From an uncultured Prevotella sp. (GTDB taxonomy: Bacteria > Bacteroidota > Bacteroidia > Bacteroidales > Bacteroidaceae): a stretch of DNA of 48,606 bases. This document shows positions 1 through 9,191 of this stretch, piece by piece (the stretch's first letter is position 1; the number at the start of each line of letters is the position of its first letter). The stretch is taken from NCBI GenBank assembly GCA_900554835.1, contig USJD01000006.1, positions 1 to 48,606 of the forward strand, in the 5' to 3' direction. The notes beneath the pieces are model-generated. The model worked only from the letters and a program-made list of their open reading frames with translations. It did not search any database and was not told the origin of the DNA. The position numbers and the translations under genes were made by a program.

Positions 1-94
1 ATGCGGAACCGCACGTACGGTGGTGTGGGAGGTCGGTAAATGTGAAAATAGGAGGAAAATGCCTTTTATGATTAGCATTTACCTCCTACCCGAT
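1..94 (+). mobile_element. 3' end of a group II intron (domain V remnant and domain VI)
   Basis: Bases 1-23 match the loop and 3' strand of group II intron domain V: TGCG-GAAC-CGCA, then CGTACGGTGG. The 5' strand would lie just left of the window. Bases 33-93 fold as a domain VI-like hairpin: TCGG (33-36) pairs with CCGA (90-93), TAGGAGG (49-55) with CCTCCTA (82-88), and AAATGC (57-62) with GCATTT (75-80), with A56 and A81 unpaired. A81 could be the branch-point adenosine, though it sits further from the apparent 3' end than usual. The intron probably ends between 88 and 94. Its reverse transcriptase should lie upstream, outside the window. The domain V identification rests on recalled consensus. 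Confidence 0.6.
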
Positions 95-262
95 TTTATA
101 GACTTTTATATTCAGACTGATACATTATTATATACAGACAGACTCCTTTATTATATACTGACAGTTTCCTCCTCTCTCCTATTTCCGGGCAACTTTTTGA
201 CAAACAATACAAAATATATATAAAAATAAAGGGAATATTGTCGGTATGTGCAGAAAATTACG

Positions 263-270
263 TAATTTTG
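263..270 (+). promoter_or_regulatory. -7 box TAATTTTG upstream of the DUF4199 operon
   Basis: An exact TAnnTTTG box lies 78 bases before the ATG at 349. It would start the DUF4199-glycosyltransferase operon with a leader of about 70 nt. The rest of 95-348 is AT-rich and shows no gene; a 67-codon reading frame at 20-223 begins inside the intron end and has no protein-like features. Confidence 0.6.
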
Positions 271-348
271 CAAGATAGTATAAGAAATACAGCAAAAATT
301 ATTTCATAAACATATCATTATAAAAATAGCTAAAGGAAAATAATCAAA

Positions 349-885
349 ATGATAGATGTAGTAAAGATTACACAAACAAAAGCTTTTGCCAGACAGGACG
401 GAGCCATTTTGGGCGCTGTTTGGATAGCCAGTTTTGCATCCACCATGTGGTCGGTAACGCCAGGCTATGCTTTGCTTAGTTTATTGGCCAACATCTTGGC
501 TATCAGCACTCCATTTGTGGTAGCAAAAAGACTGAAGTCATTCAGAGACGATGCATTGGATGGAACCATTTCTTTCCGAAGAGGTTTATTTTATTGCGCA
601 CAAACATTCTTCAATGCTACCTTACTCCTGACCATTGTTCAATTTCTATGGTTTAAATTCCTTGACACAGGTGTTTTCATGAGCTATATCATAGACAATT
701 ACACCCTGATGCTGAAAACATACAATTTTCCAGCCAACGAGATAAAGACACTCATAGAAGCCATCAGTATGATGAAACCTATATCCTGGGCTGCAGCATT
801 CATGATTACAGATATATTTGCTGCCATTATCCTGAGTCCAGCGATTGCAGTACTCATGAGTAGAAAACAAAAGAATAAATTATAA
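349..885 (+). CDS. DUF4199 family membrane protein
   Basis: This 178-residue protein has about four hydrophobic segments (near residues 21-40, 43-60, 85-105 and 145-168) and a basic C-terminus. It fits DUF4199, an inner-membrane family of unknown function common in Bacteroidota and often next to a GtrB-like glycosyltransferase, as here: the next gene begins 13 bases after its stop. The start codon sits in an A-rich context typical of the phylum. By association it may help a polyprenyl-phosphate-sugar step in envelope glycan synthesis; that is inference from context, not from any catalytic motif. Confidence 0.85.
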   Translation: MIDVVKITQTKAFARQDGAILGAVWIASFASTMWSVTPGYALLSLLANILAISTPFVVAKRLKSFRDDALDGTISFRRGLFYCAQTFFNATLLLTIVQFLWFKFLDTGVFMSYIIDNYTLMLKTYNFPANEIKTLIEAISMMKPISWAAAFMITDIFAAIILSPAIAVLMSRKQKNKL

Positions 886-898
886 ACCAAGAATAAAA

Positions 899-1870
899 AT
901 GGACATAACAGTTGTTGTACCTCTATTTAATGAGGAAGAATCTTTGCCAGAACTTTATGCGTGGATAGAACGCGTAATGAAAGCCAACGACTTTAGCTTT
1001 GAGGTTATATTCGTTAACGATGGTTCTACCGACCATTCCTGGGAGGTCATCGAAGAACTTGCAGAAAAGTCAGCAAACGTAAAGGGCATCAAATTCCGCC
1101 GTAACTATGGAAAAAGTCCTGCCCTATTCTGCGGATTCAAGGAAGCTCAAGGCGATGTTGTTATTACAATGGATGCAGACTTACAGGATTCTCCGGATGA
1201 GATTCCTGCACTTTATCATATGATTACCAAAGAGGGGTACGATCTGGTTTCCGGATACAAGCAGAACCGCAAACAGGGAGATCCACTCTCCAAGACGATC
1301 CCTACAAAACTTTTCAATGCTACAGCACGCAAAGTGAGTGGTATTCACAACCTGCATGATTTCAACTGCGGACTGAAAGCTTACCGTAAAGACGTCATCA
1401 AGAACATAGAAGTTTACGGAGAAATGCACAGATATATCCCATATCTGGCAAAGAATGCAGGTTTTGACAAAATCGGAGAAAAACCAGTACACCACCAGGC
1501 ACGTAAATTTGGCACCTCCAAATTCATGGGCTGGAATCGCTTTGTCAACGGTTATCTGGACCTGATGACACTTTGGTTCCTGAGTAACTTCGGCAAGAAG
1601 CCAATGCACGTATTCGGTTTCTTGGGCAGTGTGGTATTCTTCATAGCTTTCCTTTCCCTCATAGGATTGGGAATTGATAAGTTGATAGAACTCCACCAGG
1701 GAGTATATGGGCACCTCATCACAGATTCCCCATATTTCTTCATTGCCCTGACAGCCATGTTGTTAGGAAGCCAACTATTCCTTGCAGGCTTTTTAGGCGA
1801 CCTTATCAGCCGCCAGAATCCAAATCGTAATGATTATCAAATAGAAAAAGAGATAAGATGCGGAAAATAA
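899..1870 (+). CDS. GtrB/DPM1-like family 2 glycosyltransferase
   Basis: This 323-residue GT-A enzyme starts with the family 2 pattern VVPLFNEEESLPEL and has the metal and nucleotide-sugar site DAD at residues 92-94, followed by LQDSPDEIP. Two C-terminal transmembrane segments lie near residues 238-260 and 281-306. This is the layout of GtrB and ArnC-type enzymes, which move a sugar from a UDP- or GDP-donor to undecaprenyl phosphate on the cytoplasmic face for use in lipid or polysaccharide decoration. The sugar cannot be read from the sequence. Its last 13 bases overlap the next gene, pointing to translational coupling. Confidence 0.9.
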   Translation: MDITVVVPLFNEEESLPELYAWIERVMKANDFSFEVIFVNDGSTDHSWEVIEELAEKSANVKGIKFRRNYGKSPALFCGFKEAQGDVVITMDADLQDSPDEIPALYHMITKEGYDLVSGYKQNRKQGDPLSKTIPTKLFNATARKVSGIHNLHDFNCGLKAYRKDVIKNIEVYGEMHRYIPYLAKNAGFDKIGEKPVHHQARKFGTSKFMGWNRFVNGYLDLMTLWFLSNFGKKPMHVFGFLGSVVFFIAFLSLIGLGIDKLIELHQGVYGHLITDSPYFFIALTAMLLGSQLFLAGFLGDLISRQNPNRNDYQIEKEIRCGK

Positions 1871-2340
1871 TTCCTACCATCCTGTTCGCCATCATAACGA
1901 TGGTGAGTTGTTCCACGCTCGACTGTCCACTCAACAATACGGTATATACCAAATACAAACTGGACGGAAACGTAACACAACTCACAGGTTCATACATGAC
2001 CATCTCGACAAACAAAAAAGATGGTGAAGACAGCATTCTCATCAATAAGGATGAGAATGTAGATAGCTTTATGCTACCGATGAGTTATACAAATGCAGCA
2101 GACACACTCTATTTCGAGATTCAAGATATCCAAGAGCGTGTATTCAATGATACCATCATCGTATCCAAAGAAAATCATCCACATTTCGAATCTATCGATT
2201 GCAGTCCGTCCTACTTCCATACGATTACGGGAGTTACGACAACTCATCATTTGATAGATTCTGTAGTCATCAACCATAAAGACGTAAATTTTGATGCAAC
2301 GAAATCTCATTTCCTCATATATTTCGGCACTCGCGATTAG
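1858..2340 (+). CDS. Small lipoprotein, DUF6452-like
   Basis: This is a 160-residue protein with a lipoprotein signal: a basic start, a hydrophobic stretch and a lipobox ending in MVSC at Cys19. The mature part is rich in Thr, Asp and beta-prone segments and has no catalytic motif. It resembles the Bacteroidales lipoprotein family DUF6452, which tends to sit beside a DUF6048 gene, as it does here. It overlaps the glycosyltransferase by 13 bases and the next gene by 47 bases, so the three are probably translated from one message. Function is unknown; it is likely anchored in the periplasmic face of the outer or inner membrane. Confidence 0.8.
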   Translation: MRKIIPTILFAIITMVSCSTLDCPLNNTVYTKYKLDGNVTQLTGSYMTISTNKKDGEDSILINKDENVDSFMLPMSYTNAADTLYFEIQDIQERVFNDTIIVSKENHPHFESIDCSPSYFHTITGVTTTHHLIDSVVINHKDVNFDATKSHFLIYFGTRD

Positions 2341-2986
2341 CATTCTATTACTTTTCGCAAGCACCCCAACCTTTGCACAGTCAAAAGTAAAGAAAGTGAT
2401 TGCTCAGGCTGACACCATACCTCTATTAAGAGGCATGGCTATAAGTGTTGATGCTTTTGGAGCAGGACAGATGCTGCTTGGCGACTACGGTCAGTATGAA
2501 GCAGCCTTGCGCATCAACCTAAAAGACAAGTACTTCCCAGTCGTTGAATTAGGTTTAGGAAAAGCAGACGCCAAGGACGAAGGAACCAATCTGCACTATA
2601 AGACAAGTGCACCCTATGGCCGTATCGGTATGGATTGGAACCTGATGAAGAACAAGCATGACATCTACCGTCTCTATGGTGGTCTGAGATATGCTTTCAC
2701 TTCCTACAAATATGACTTGACTGGTCCGGAAATAACAGATCCCATCTGGGGCACCACCTCTCCATACGAAGCAAAAGATGTATCCTGCAACTATCACTGG
2801 ATGGAAATACTTTTTGGGGTAGATGCCAAGATTTGGGGACCCATCAGAATGGGTTGGAGTGTAAGATACAGACGCTGCATCGCCCACAACAATGGAGAAC
2901 TGGGAAATACATGGTATGTTCCTGGATTTGGAAAACAGGGGAATTCCCGTTTCGGAGGCACATTCAACATCGCATACGAGTTTTAA
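2294..2986 (+). CDS. DUF6048-like secreted, predicted outer-membrane protein
   Basis: The best start is the ATG at 2294; the frame also opens with a TTG one codon earlier. The 230-residue product has a clear signal peptide ending near FAQS, then alternating short beta-prone segments, many Tyr, Trp and Gly residues, and a terminal aromatic (ends AYEF). This is typical of a small outer-membrane beta-barrel. It fits the Bacteroidales DUF6048 family. The start lies inside the preceding lipoprotein gene in another frame (47-base overlap), which supports coupled expression and a possible functional pair. No enzymatic residues are recognisable. Confidence 0.8.
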   Translation: MQRNLISSYISALAISILLLFASTPTFAQSKVKKVIAQADTIPLLRGMAISVDAFGAGQMLLGDYGQYEAALRINLKDKYFPVVELGLGKADAKDEGTNLHYKTSAPYGRIGMDWNLMKNKHDIYRLYGGLRYAFTSYKYDLTGPEITDPIWGTTSPYEAKDVSCNYHWMEILFGVDAKIWGPIRMGWSVRYRRCIAHNNGELGNTWYVPGFGKQGNSRFGGTFNIAYEF

Positions 2987-3011
2987 AAAATCTCTAACAA
3001 ATTCATAAGAT

Positions 3012-4028
3012 ATGAACAAGAAGAAATTGATATGGCAACTTCCTTTTCTGGCAATACTGGTTATCGGTACCATCTTTATCATACGCCAACAACACGTTAC
3101 CCCTTATCAGCATGACGAGGGTTTCGTTTTCGGAACCATATACCATATAACTTATCAGAGTGACGAAAACTACCAGAAAGAAATTGAGGCCGAACTACAG
3201 AAAGTAGATCAATCGCTTTCACCATTTAACAAAGGGTCTATCATTTCTAAAATCAATCGTAACGAGAACATAAAGGTTGACAAAATGTTCAAGGAGGTTT
3301 TCCAACTAGCAGAAAATATATCCAAAGAAACCAATGGCGCCTTTGACATTACCGTAGCACCTATGGTCAACACCTGGGGATTCGGATTCAAGCAGGGAAA
3401 GGCGCCAAGCAAGGAGACTATAGATAGCCTCAAAGCCATCGTGGGATTTCATAAGGTGAGTCTGGAAAATGACTATATCAAGAAGCAGAATCCTCATATC
3501 ATGTTAGACTGTTCAGCCATCGCAAAAGGATACGGAAGTGATGTCGTAGCCCGCTTACTGAAGAAAAAAGGTATTGAAAACTTTATGGTTGAAATCGGAG
3601 GCGAAGTAGTAACCTGCGGCAATAGTGAAAAAAGAGTACCTTGGCGCATTGGAGTAAATAAACCTACGGATGATTCTCTCAATACTAATACAGAACTCCA
3701 GACGGTACTCAACGTCACGGACAAAGCTATGGCAACGAGTGGAAATTATCGTAATTTCTATTACAAAAACGGCAAGAAATATGCACATACCATTGACCCA
3801 AAAACCGGTTATCCCGTGCAGCATAATATACTCTCTGCCACAGTAATTGCCAACAATTGTGCAACAGCAGATGCATTTGCCACCTCCTTCATGGTACTTG
3901 GCATGGATGGAACAAAGAAAATTCTCGAAAAGCATCCCGAACTACTCGCATACCTGATTTATTCAGATGCGCAAGGTAAAAACAGGGTATGGTATTCTCC
4001 ATCTATGAAAAAGATTTTAGCAGAATAG
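3012..4028 (+). CDS. apbE: FAD:protein FMN transferase (ApbE)
   Basis: This 338-residue protein has an N-terminal membrane anchor or uncleaved signal (about residues 7-25) followed by the ApbE fold. Recognisable motifs are GTIYHITY near the start, DITVAPMVNTWGFG, LDCSAIAKGYGSD and HTIDPKTGYPV. The family attaches FMN covalently to Thr in target proteins such as NqrB, NqrC and RnfG on the outer side of the inner membrane, using FAD as donor and Mg2+. Length and motif order are normal. No lipobox Cys is visible, unlike many ApbE proteins. It starts 25 bases after the DUF6048-like gene, so it may share that transcript. Confidence 0.93.
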   Translation: MNKKKLIWQLPFLAILVIGTIFIIRQQHVTPYQHDEGFVFGTIYHITYQSDENYQKEIEAELQKVDQSLSPFNKGSIISKINRNENIKVDKMFKEVFQLAENISKETNGAFDITVAPMVNTWGFGFKQGKAPSKETIDSLKAIVGFHKVSLENDYIKKQNPHIMLDCSAIAKGYGSDVVARLLKKKGIENFMVEIGGEVVTCGNSEKRVPWRIGVNKPTDDSLNTNTELQTVLNVTDKAMATSGNYRNFYYKNGKKYAHTIDPKTGYPVQHNILSATVIANNCATADAFATSFMVLGMDGTKKILEKHPELLAYLIYSDAQGKNRVWYSPSMKKILAE

Positions 4029-4071
4029 TCAGAAATCTCCGTCTAAGAAAGTTTGAGAGAAACAAAACGCT

Positions 4072-4746
4072 ATGGCAGAAAACAGATTATACGACATATT
4101 ACTCTCCCTTCCCCTCTTCCTCGGCATGAGTCGCAACGACTTGCACGAGGCAGCAGGAAAGACACGCTTTGACTTTCTAAAAGTATCAGAGGGAGAAGCC
4201 ATCGTAAAAGACGGTGAACGGTGCCTCTCTCTCTTCTTTCTACTCACAGGAGAAATCAAGGTCATGACAGATGCAGACGACCATGGCTACAATATCGAAG
4301 AAGACATATCTGCTCCTGAAATTTTCCAACCAGAGAGAATCTTCGGACTCAACCAAAGATTTACCCACACGTATATTGCAAAAACCGATTGCAGTATCAT
4401 GCGACTCGAAAAGCAGGAGGTATTGAAACTCTCCGAATTGTTTGAGATTTTCCGTATCAACTTACTTAACTTTATTTCTGCGCAGACTCAAAAAATGAGC
4501 AGAAGAGCCCTGCGTGTACCACCAAGGAATATAGAAGAACTCATTATCCGCTTTTTTGAAGCCCGTTGCGTTCGTCCAGGTGGAGAGAAAACATTCCGTA
4601 TCAAAATGACCAGAATGGCAAAGGAACTCAACGATAGCAGACTTGACATTTCCAAAGCTCTAAATAATTTGGAAGCACAGGGATTATTACGCTTACAAAG
4701 AGAAAGAATTTTTATCCCTGCCCTTGAGAAACTGTTAAGTAGATAA
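4072..4746 (+). CDS. Crp/Fnr family transcriptional regulator
   Basis: The 224 residues contain a cyclic-nucleotide-binding-type beta-roll (about residues 15-120, including GEAIVKDGE and LFFLLTGEIKV), a long dimer helix and a C-terminal winged helix-turn-helix (about 150-215: MTRMAKELNDSRLDISKALNNLEAQGLLRL). No iron-sulfur cysteine set like that of Fnr is present, and the cAMP contact residues of Crp are not conserved, so the effector is unknown. It follows apbE by 43 bases and may respond to redox or respiratory state; that is only a context guess. Confidence 0.88.
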   Translation: MAENRLYDILLSLPLFLGMSRNDLHEAAGKTRFDFLKVSEGEAIVKDGERCLSLFFLLTGEIKVMTDADDHGYNIEEDISAPEIFQPERIFGLNQRFTHTYIAKTDCSIMRLEKQEVLKLSELFEIFRINLLNFISAQTQKMSRRALRVPPRNIEELIIRFFEARCVRPGGEKTFRIKMTRMAKELNDSRLDISKALNNLEAQGLLRLQRERIFIPALEKLLSR

Positions 4747-4828
4747 GAAATATATATGAATTGTCAAACAAGAGTGTAATATTAGTTAAATTCTCTCTCA
4801 CAGATATGAGAATCACATCTTTTTTTAC

Positions 4829-4836
4829 TAATTTTG
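4829..4836 (+). promoter_or_regulatory. -7 box TAATTTTG before the M3 peptidase; decides its start
   Basis: An exact TAnnTTTG box lies 24 bases before the ATG at 4861. The reading frame could be extended to a TTG at 4834, but that codon lies inside the promoter box, so the downstream ATG is the real start. The transcript should begin near 4843. Confidence 0.7.
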
Positions 4837-4860
4837 CACCAAAATAAAAAGAAAGTCAGT

Positions 4861-6954
4861 ATGCTTGATGAAAAGAATATAGAAAAGAGAATAAATCCAT
4901 TTTTCGAATCTTATAATACGCCGCACAACACGGTGCCATTCCATCGTATTAAACTTGAAGATTACGAAGAAGCTTTCATGGAGGGAATCCGTCGAGATGA
5001 TGAAGCCACAGATAAACTTATCAACGACCCTGCAGAGCCAACCTTCGAGAACACCATTGCGCGTGTAGATAAAGAAAAGGGAGAACACTATTATGACCTT
5101 CTGGGTCGAGTTTCCAACGTTTTTTCCTGCATGATGAGTGCAGAAACCTGTGACGAAATGGAAGCTTTGGCGCAGAAGCTAAGTCCTATCCTCACCAAGC
5201 ATGCTAATGACATAACTCTTAACAAGAAGTTATTTGAACGAATCAAATTTGTACATGACCATCCTAATCGAGAGTTGACAGCAGAAGAACAGATGCTGCT
5301 CGACACAAGTTATGATGGTTTCGTGAGAAGTGGTGCCTTGCTCAACGAAGAAGGTAAGGAAAAACTCCGCAAACTGACAGAAGAAGCCAGTATGCTTACT
5401 CTCCAGTTTTCACAAAACGTATTGAAAGAGAACAAAGCATATACACTTCATATAACAGACGAGGCACAACTGGATGGTCTTCCAAACACAGCAATAGCTG
5501 CAGCTGCACAGAATGCCAAGGAGCAAGAAAAAGAGGGATGGATATTTACCCTCGACTATCCAAGCTACTCTCCGTTCATGACTTACTCAACACAGCGTGA
5601 GTTACGAAAGGAAATGTATATGGCACGAAATACAGAGTGCACCCATGACAATGACTCTAATAATCTGGAAATCTGCAAGCGTCTTATCAACCTTCGCCGA
5701 GAACTGGCTCAGCTTTTAGGTTTTACTACCTATGCTGACTATGTACTCAAGCATCGCATGGCAAGCAATATAGAAAATGTCTATAAACTTCTGAATGATC
5801 TCATTGATGCCTATAAGCCAACTGCTATCAAGGAGGTAAAGGAAATAGAAGAACTGGCAAAGGAAATGGAAGGTAAGGATTTCAACATGCAGCCATGGGA
5901 CTTCAGTTTCTATTCTCATAAACTGCAGATGAAGAAATTCAATCTGGATGCAGAAATGCTACGACCATATTTCAAGTTGGACAAAGTGATTGAGGGAGTA
6001 TTCGGTCTTGCAAATAAGTTATATGGAATCTCCTTCAAGGAGAACAAGGAAATACCAGTATATCACCCAGACGTAAAAGCATACGAGGTATTCGATAAAG
6101 ACGGAAGTTATCTCGCTGTATTCTATGCAGACTTCTTCCCACGAAAGGGAAAACAAGGAGGGGCATGGATGACTGAATTCCAAGGTCAATGGATAGACCA
6201 TAAAGGCAAGAATGTGAGACCTCATGTAAGCGTAGTGACTAATTTCACCAAGCCTACCGAGGAAAAGCCTGCGCTTCTGACCTTAGGAGAAGTAGAGACC
6301 TTCCTGCACGAATTTGGTCATAGTTTACATGGTATGTTTGCTAACACCCGTTTTGAAAGCCTTTCAGGCACAAACGTCTGGTGGGACTTCGTTGAATTAC
6401 CATCCCAATTCATGGAGAACTATGCCATAGAAAAAGTTTTCCTCCGCACCTTTGCCTTCCATTATGAAACAGGCGAGCCTTTACCTGACGAACTGATAGA
6501 GCGCATCGTCAAAAGCCGCAACTTCATGGCGGCTTACGCGTGCTTAAGACAGGTAAGTTTTGGACTTCTTGATATGGCATATTACACGAAAAAAGATGCG
6601 TTCACAGACGACATCATCCCATTCGAAAAGAAAGCATGGGAAAAGGCCATGATTCTACCTCAGTTACCAGACACCTGTATGACTGTAACCTTCTCCCACA
6701 TCATGGCAGGTGGATATGCTGCGGGATATTACAGCTATAAATGGGCTGAAGTACTGGATGCTGATGCGTTCAGCGTTTTCAAGAAAAATGGTATCTTCGA
6801 TCAAGCTACAGCAAAAAGCTTCAGAGATAATATTTTGTCTAAAGGAGGAACAGAACATCCAATGACATTATATAAGCGATTCCGTGGTCAAGAACCAACG
6901 ATAGATGCCTTGCTTGAGAGAAACGAAATAAAGAAAAATGTGAATGTTTATTAA
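4861..6954 (+). CDS. M3 family zinc metallopeptidase (oligopeptidase A / dipeptidyl carboxypeptidase type)
   Basis: This 697-residue cytoplasmic-type protein has the M3 zinc motif HEFGH at residues 483-487 (within TFLHEFGHSLHGMF) and, downstream, the conserved stretches FVELPSQFMENYA and SHIMAGGYAAGYYSY that carry substrate-binding residues of thimet oligopeptidase-like enzymes. It cleaves short peptides after their release by larger proteases. No signal peptide is visible with the chosen start. Length is that of the family. It begins an apparent operon with dCMP deaminase (6-base gap), an S41 protease and 5-formyl-THF cyclo-ligase. Confidence 0.93.
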   Translation: MLDEKNIEKRINPFFESYNTPHNTVPFHRIKLEDYEEAFMEGIRRDDEATDKLINDPAEPTFENTIARVDKEKGEHYYDLLGRVSNVFSCMMSAETCDEMEALAQKLSPILTKHANDITLNKKLFERIKFVHDHPNRELTAEEQMLLDTSYDGFVRSGALLNEEGKEKLRKLTEEASMLTLQFSQNVLKENKAYTLHITDEAQLDGLPNTAIAAAAQNAKEQEKEGWIFTLDYPSYSPFMTYSTQRELRKEMYMARNTECTHDNDSNNLEICKRLINLRRELAQLLGFTTYADYVLKHRMASNIENVYKLLNDLIDAYKPTAIKEVKEIEELAKEMEGKDFNMQPWDFSFYSHKLQMKKFNLDAEMLRPYFKLDKVIEGVFGLANKLYGISFKENKEIPVYHPDVKAYEVFDKDGSYLAVFYADFFPRKGKQGGAWMTEFQGQWIDHKGKNVRPHVSVVTNFTKPTEEKPALLTLGEVETFLHEFGHSLHGMFANTRFESLSGTNVWWDFVELPSQFMENYAIEKVFLRTFAFHYETGEPLPDELIERIVKSRNFMAAYACLRQVSFGLLDMAYYTKKDAFTDDIIPFEKKAWEKAMILPQLPDTCMTVTFSHIMAGGYAAGYYSYKWAEVLDADAFSVFKKNGIFDQATAKSFRDNILSKGGTEHPMTLYKRFRGQEPTIDALLERNEIKKNVNVY

Positions 6955-6960
6955 AAGGTT

Positions 6961-7416
6961 ATGGAGAACGGACTTTCTAAGCAGACAAAACTGGATTTGC
7001 GATATTTAAGAATGGCTCGCATTTGGGCAGAAAACAGTTATTGCAAACGCAGACAGGTAGGAGCACTGGTAGTCAAAGATAAAATGATTATCAGTGATGG
7101 ATACAATGGTACTCCAAGCGGCTTTGAGAATATCTGCGAAGAAAATGATATTACCAAACCGTATGTTCTCCATGCAGAAGCCAATGCCATCACAAAATTG
7201 GCAAGAAGCAGCAATAATAGTGACGGCAGTACACTCTACGTAACCGCATCTCCTTGTATAGAATGTGCCAAGCTCATCATTCAAGCAGGAATCAAGCGCG
7301 TAGTATATGCAGAAAAATACAGACTCAATGATGGAATCCAACTCATGGAAAGAGCAGGGATTAAAGTTGAGTATCTGGATATAAACCAACAAATTGCTCA
7401 AACTGAAAATGAATAG
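6961..7416 (+). CDS. dCMP deaminase family protein
   Basis: The 151-residue protein carries the zinc deaminase signature: HAE at residues 71-73 and PCIEC with Cys99 and Cys102. An upstream GYNGTPSGFEN stretch is typical of deoxycytidylate deaminases rather than free-cytidine deaminases. The reaction converts dCMP to dUMP, feeding thymidylate synthesis. The gene lies 6 bases after the M3 peptidase stop, so it is probably co-transcribed. The pairing with a folate gene (5-formyl-THF cyclo-ligase) at the end of this operon is consistent with thymidylate/one-carbon metabolism, although the two peptidases do not fit that theme. Confidence 0.92.
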   Translation: MENGLSKQTKLDLRYLRMARIWAENSYCKRRQVGALVVKDKMIISDGYNGTPSGFENICEENDITKPYVLHAEANAITKLARSSNNSDGSTLYVTASPCIECAKLIIQAGIKRVVYAEKYRLNDGIQLMERAGIKVEYLDINQQIAQTENE

Positions 7417-7476
7417 GCTTCTCGTGAGACAAATACAAACAAGAGCAAATAGTAGAATATAACGTTAGTATAAAAC

Positions 7477-9162
7477 ATGATTATGAATAAAAACAAGAAC
7501 AATCGATTTATGCCAATCATCATGGCCGCTTGTGTCGTGGTGGGTATATTTCTTGGCTCTTTTTTCTCCAACCACTTCTCTGGCAACCGACTCAACATCA
7601 TCAATAGTGGAAGCAACCGACTCAACAATCTGCTACACATTATAGATGACCAGTATGTTGATGCTGTCAATATCGACTCGTTGGTAGATGAGGCTATTCC
7701 ATTAATCTTGGCAGAATTAGACCCACACTCTGTCTATATAAGCGCAAAAGATGCGGCTGCAGCAACAGACGACCTCAAAGGCTCATTCTCTGGAGTAGGT
7801 GTAGAATTTGTCATCAGAGACGACACCATCCATATTCAGAATGTCATCCAAAATGGACCTGCAGAAAAAGCCGGTCTTTTGGCTGGTGATAAAATCGTAG
7901 CAGTAGATGGCAAACCTTTTGTAGGCAAAATTGTCACCAACCAGGAAGCGATGCACCGTTTGAAAGGTCCAAAAGATACAAAAGTTAAAATTGGCGTTGT
8001 GCGTTATGGCAGCAATAAAGTACAAACTTATACCGTAACCCGTGGTGAGATTCCAACCAAGAGCGTCACTGCTGCATACATGTTGGATAAAACTACCGGA
8101 TACATTCGTATTAAGAATTTCGGTGAGAACACCTATCCTGAGATGTTGATAGCTTTAGCTAAGTTGTCACAGAAAGGTTTCAAGAATCTCTGCATCGACC
8201 TACGAGACAACTCCGGCGGTTATCTTTCGGCAGCTGTAAACATGGCTAATGAATTCCTGTCTGATAAAAAGCTGATAGTCTATACACAGGGACGTAAATC
8301 TCCACGTCAGGAATATCGCAGCGATGGTAAAGGTTCCTATCAGGATATACCTTTAGTGGTACTTATTAATGAAGGTTCTGCTTCATCTGCAGAAATCTTT
8401 GCAGGTGCCATGCAGGACAATGATCGCGCCACTATTATCGGCCGCCGCTCTTTTGGTAAAGGTTTGGTACAGCAACAGTTGGAATTCCCAGATCACAGTC
8501 TAATCCGACTGACTATTGCAAGGTACTACACTCCTTCCGGACGTTGCATACAGAAGCCATATACCATGGGCGACGATAAAGATTATGAGCAAGATTTACT
8601 GGATCGCTACCAGCATGGTGAGTTCTTCTCGCAAGACAGCATCAAGCACACCGGTCCTGCCTACCATACAGGATTGGGCAGAGTGGTATATGGCGGTGGT
8701 GGTATCACACCTGACATCTTCGTACCGGAAGATACGTTGGGCATGACCTCATATTTCAAAGAAGCCAGCATGAGTGGCCTGATTCTTCAATACGCATTCA
8801 TCTATACAGACAATAATCGTCCTAAGTTGAATAACTTTAAAGAGATGATGGAACTTTCAGATTATCTTGTAAAACAAGACATGGTTGAGAAGTTTGCTAA
8901 TTATGCTGACAAGCATGGATTACAACGCCGCAATCTGCTGATAAGAAAGTCGCACAAACTTTTAGAGCGTGTACTCAATGGTCGAATTATTTACAACATG
9001 CTTAATGAGCAGGCTTGGTCTCAATACATCAATCAGGATGATCCTGTCATCAAGAAAACATTGGAAGTATTCGAGGAAAATGCAGCATTCCCTAAAAAGC
9101 CAGTTGCTGTGCAAAAGGCAAAAGGAAAATTATCAAACAAAGTTAGCGGAAAAGCTAAATAA
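7477..9162 (+). CDS. S41 family carboxyl-terminal processing protease (CtpA-like)
   Basis: The 561-residue protein has an N-terminal membrane segment (about residues 12-30), a PDZ domain (about 95-180, with GVGVEF and GPAEKAGLLAGDKIV) and the S41 catalytic core. The Ser/Lys dyad is visible: Ser303 in EGSASSAEIF and Lys328 in GRRSFGKGLVQQ, 25 residues apart as usual. These enzymes act in the periplasm, trimming C-termini of envelope proteins. The extra 180 or so residues after the core are typical of Bacteroidota members. A second in-frame ATG two codons downstream (7483) is an alternative start. Confidence 0.93.
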   Translation: MIMNKNKNNRFMPIIMAACVVVGIFLGSFFSNHFSGNRLNIINSGSNRLNNLLHIIDDQYVDAVNIDSLVDEAIPLILAELDPHSVYISAKDAAAATDDLKGSFSGVGVEFVIRDDTIHIQNVIQNGPAEKAGLLAGDKIVAVDGKPFVGKIVTNQEAMHRLKGPKDTKVKIGVVRYGSNKVQTYTVTRGEIPTKSVTAAYMLDKTTGYIRIKNFGENTYPEMLIALAKLSQKGFKNLCIDLRDNSGGYLSAAVNMANEFLSDKKLIVYTQGRKSPRQEYRSDGKGSYQDIPLVVLINEGSASSAEIFAGAMQDNDRATIIGRRSFGKGLVQQQLEFPDHSLIRLTIARYYTPSGRCIQKPYTMGDDKDYEQDLLDRYQHGEFFSQDSIKHTGPAYHTGLGRVVYGGGGITPDIFVPEDTLGMTSYFKEASMSGLILQYAFIYTDNNRPKLNNFKEMMELSDYLVKQDMVEKFANYADKHGLQRRNLLIRKSHKLLERVLNGRIIYNMLNEQAWSQYINQDDPVIKKTLEVFEENAAFPKKPVAVQKAKGKLSNKVSGKAK

Positions 9163-9191
9163 GACTTTGTCTAATAAGAATAGCTATTGTC

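Noticed and set aside
20..223. 67-codon open frame near the left edge
   Set aside because: It begins in the group II intron end and continues through AT-rich DNA with no ribosome-binding context or conserved pattern.
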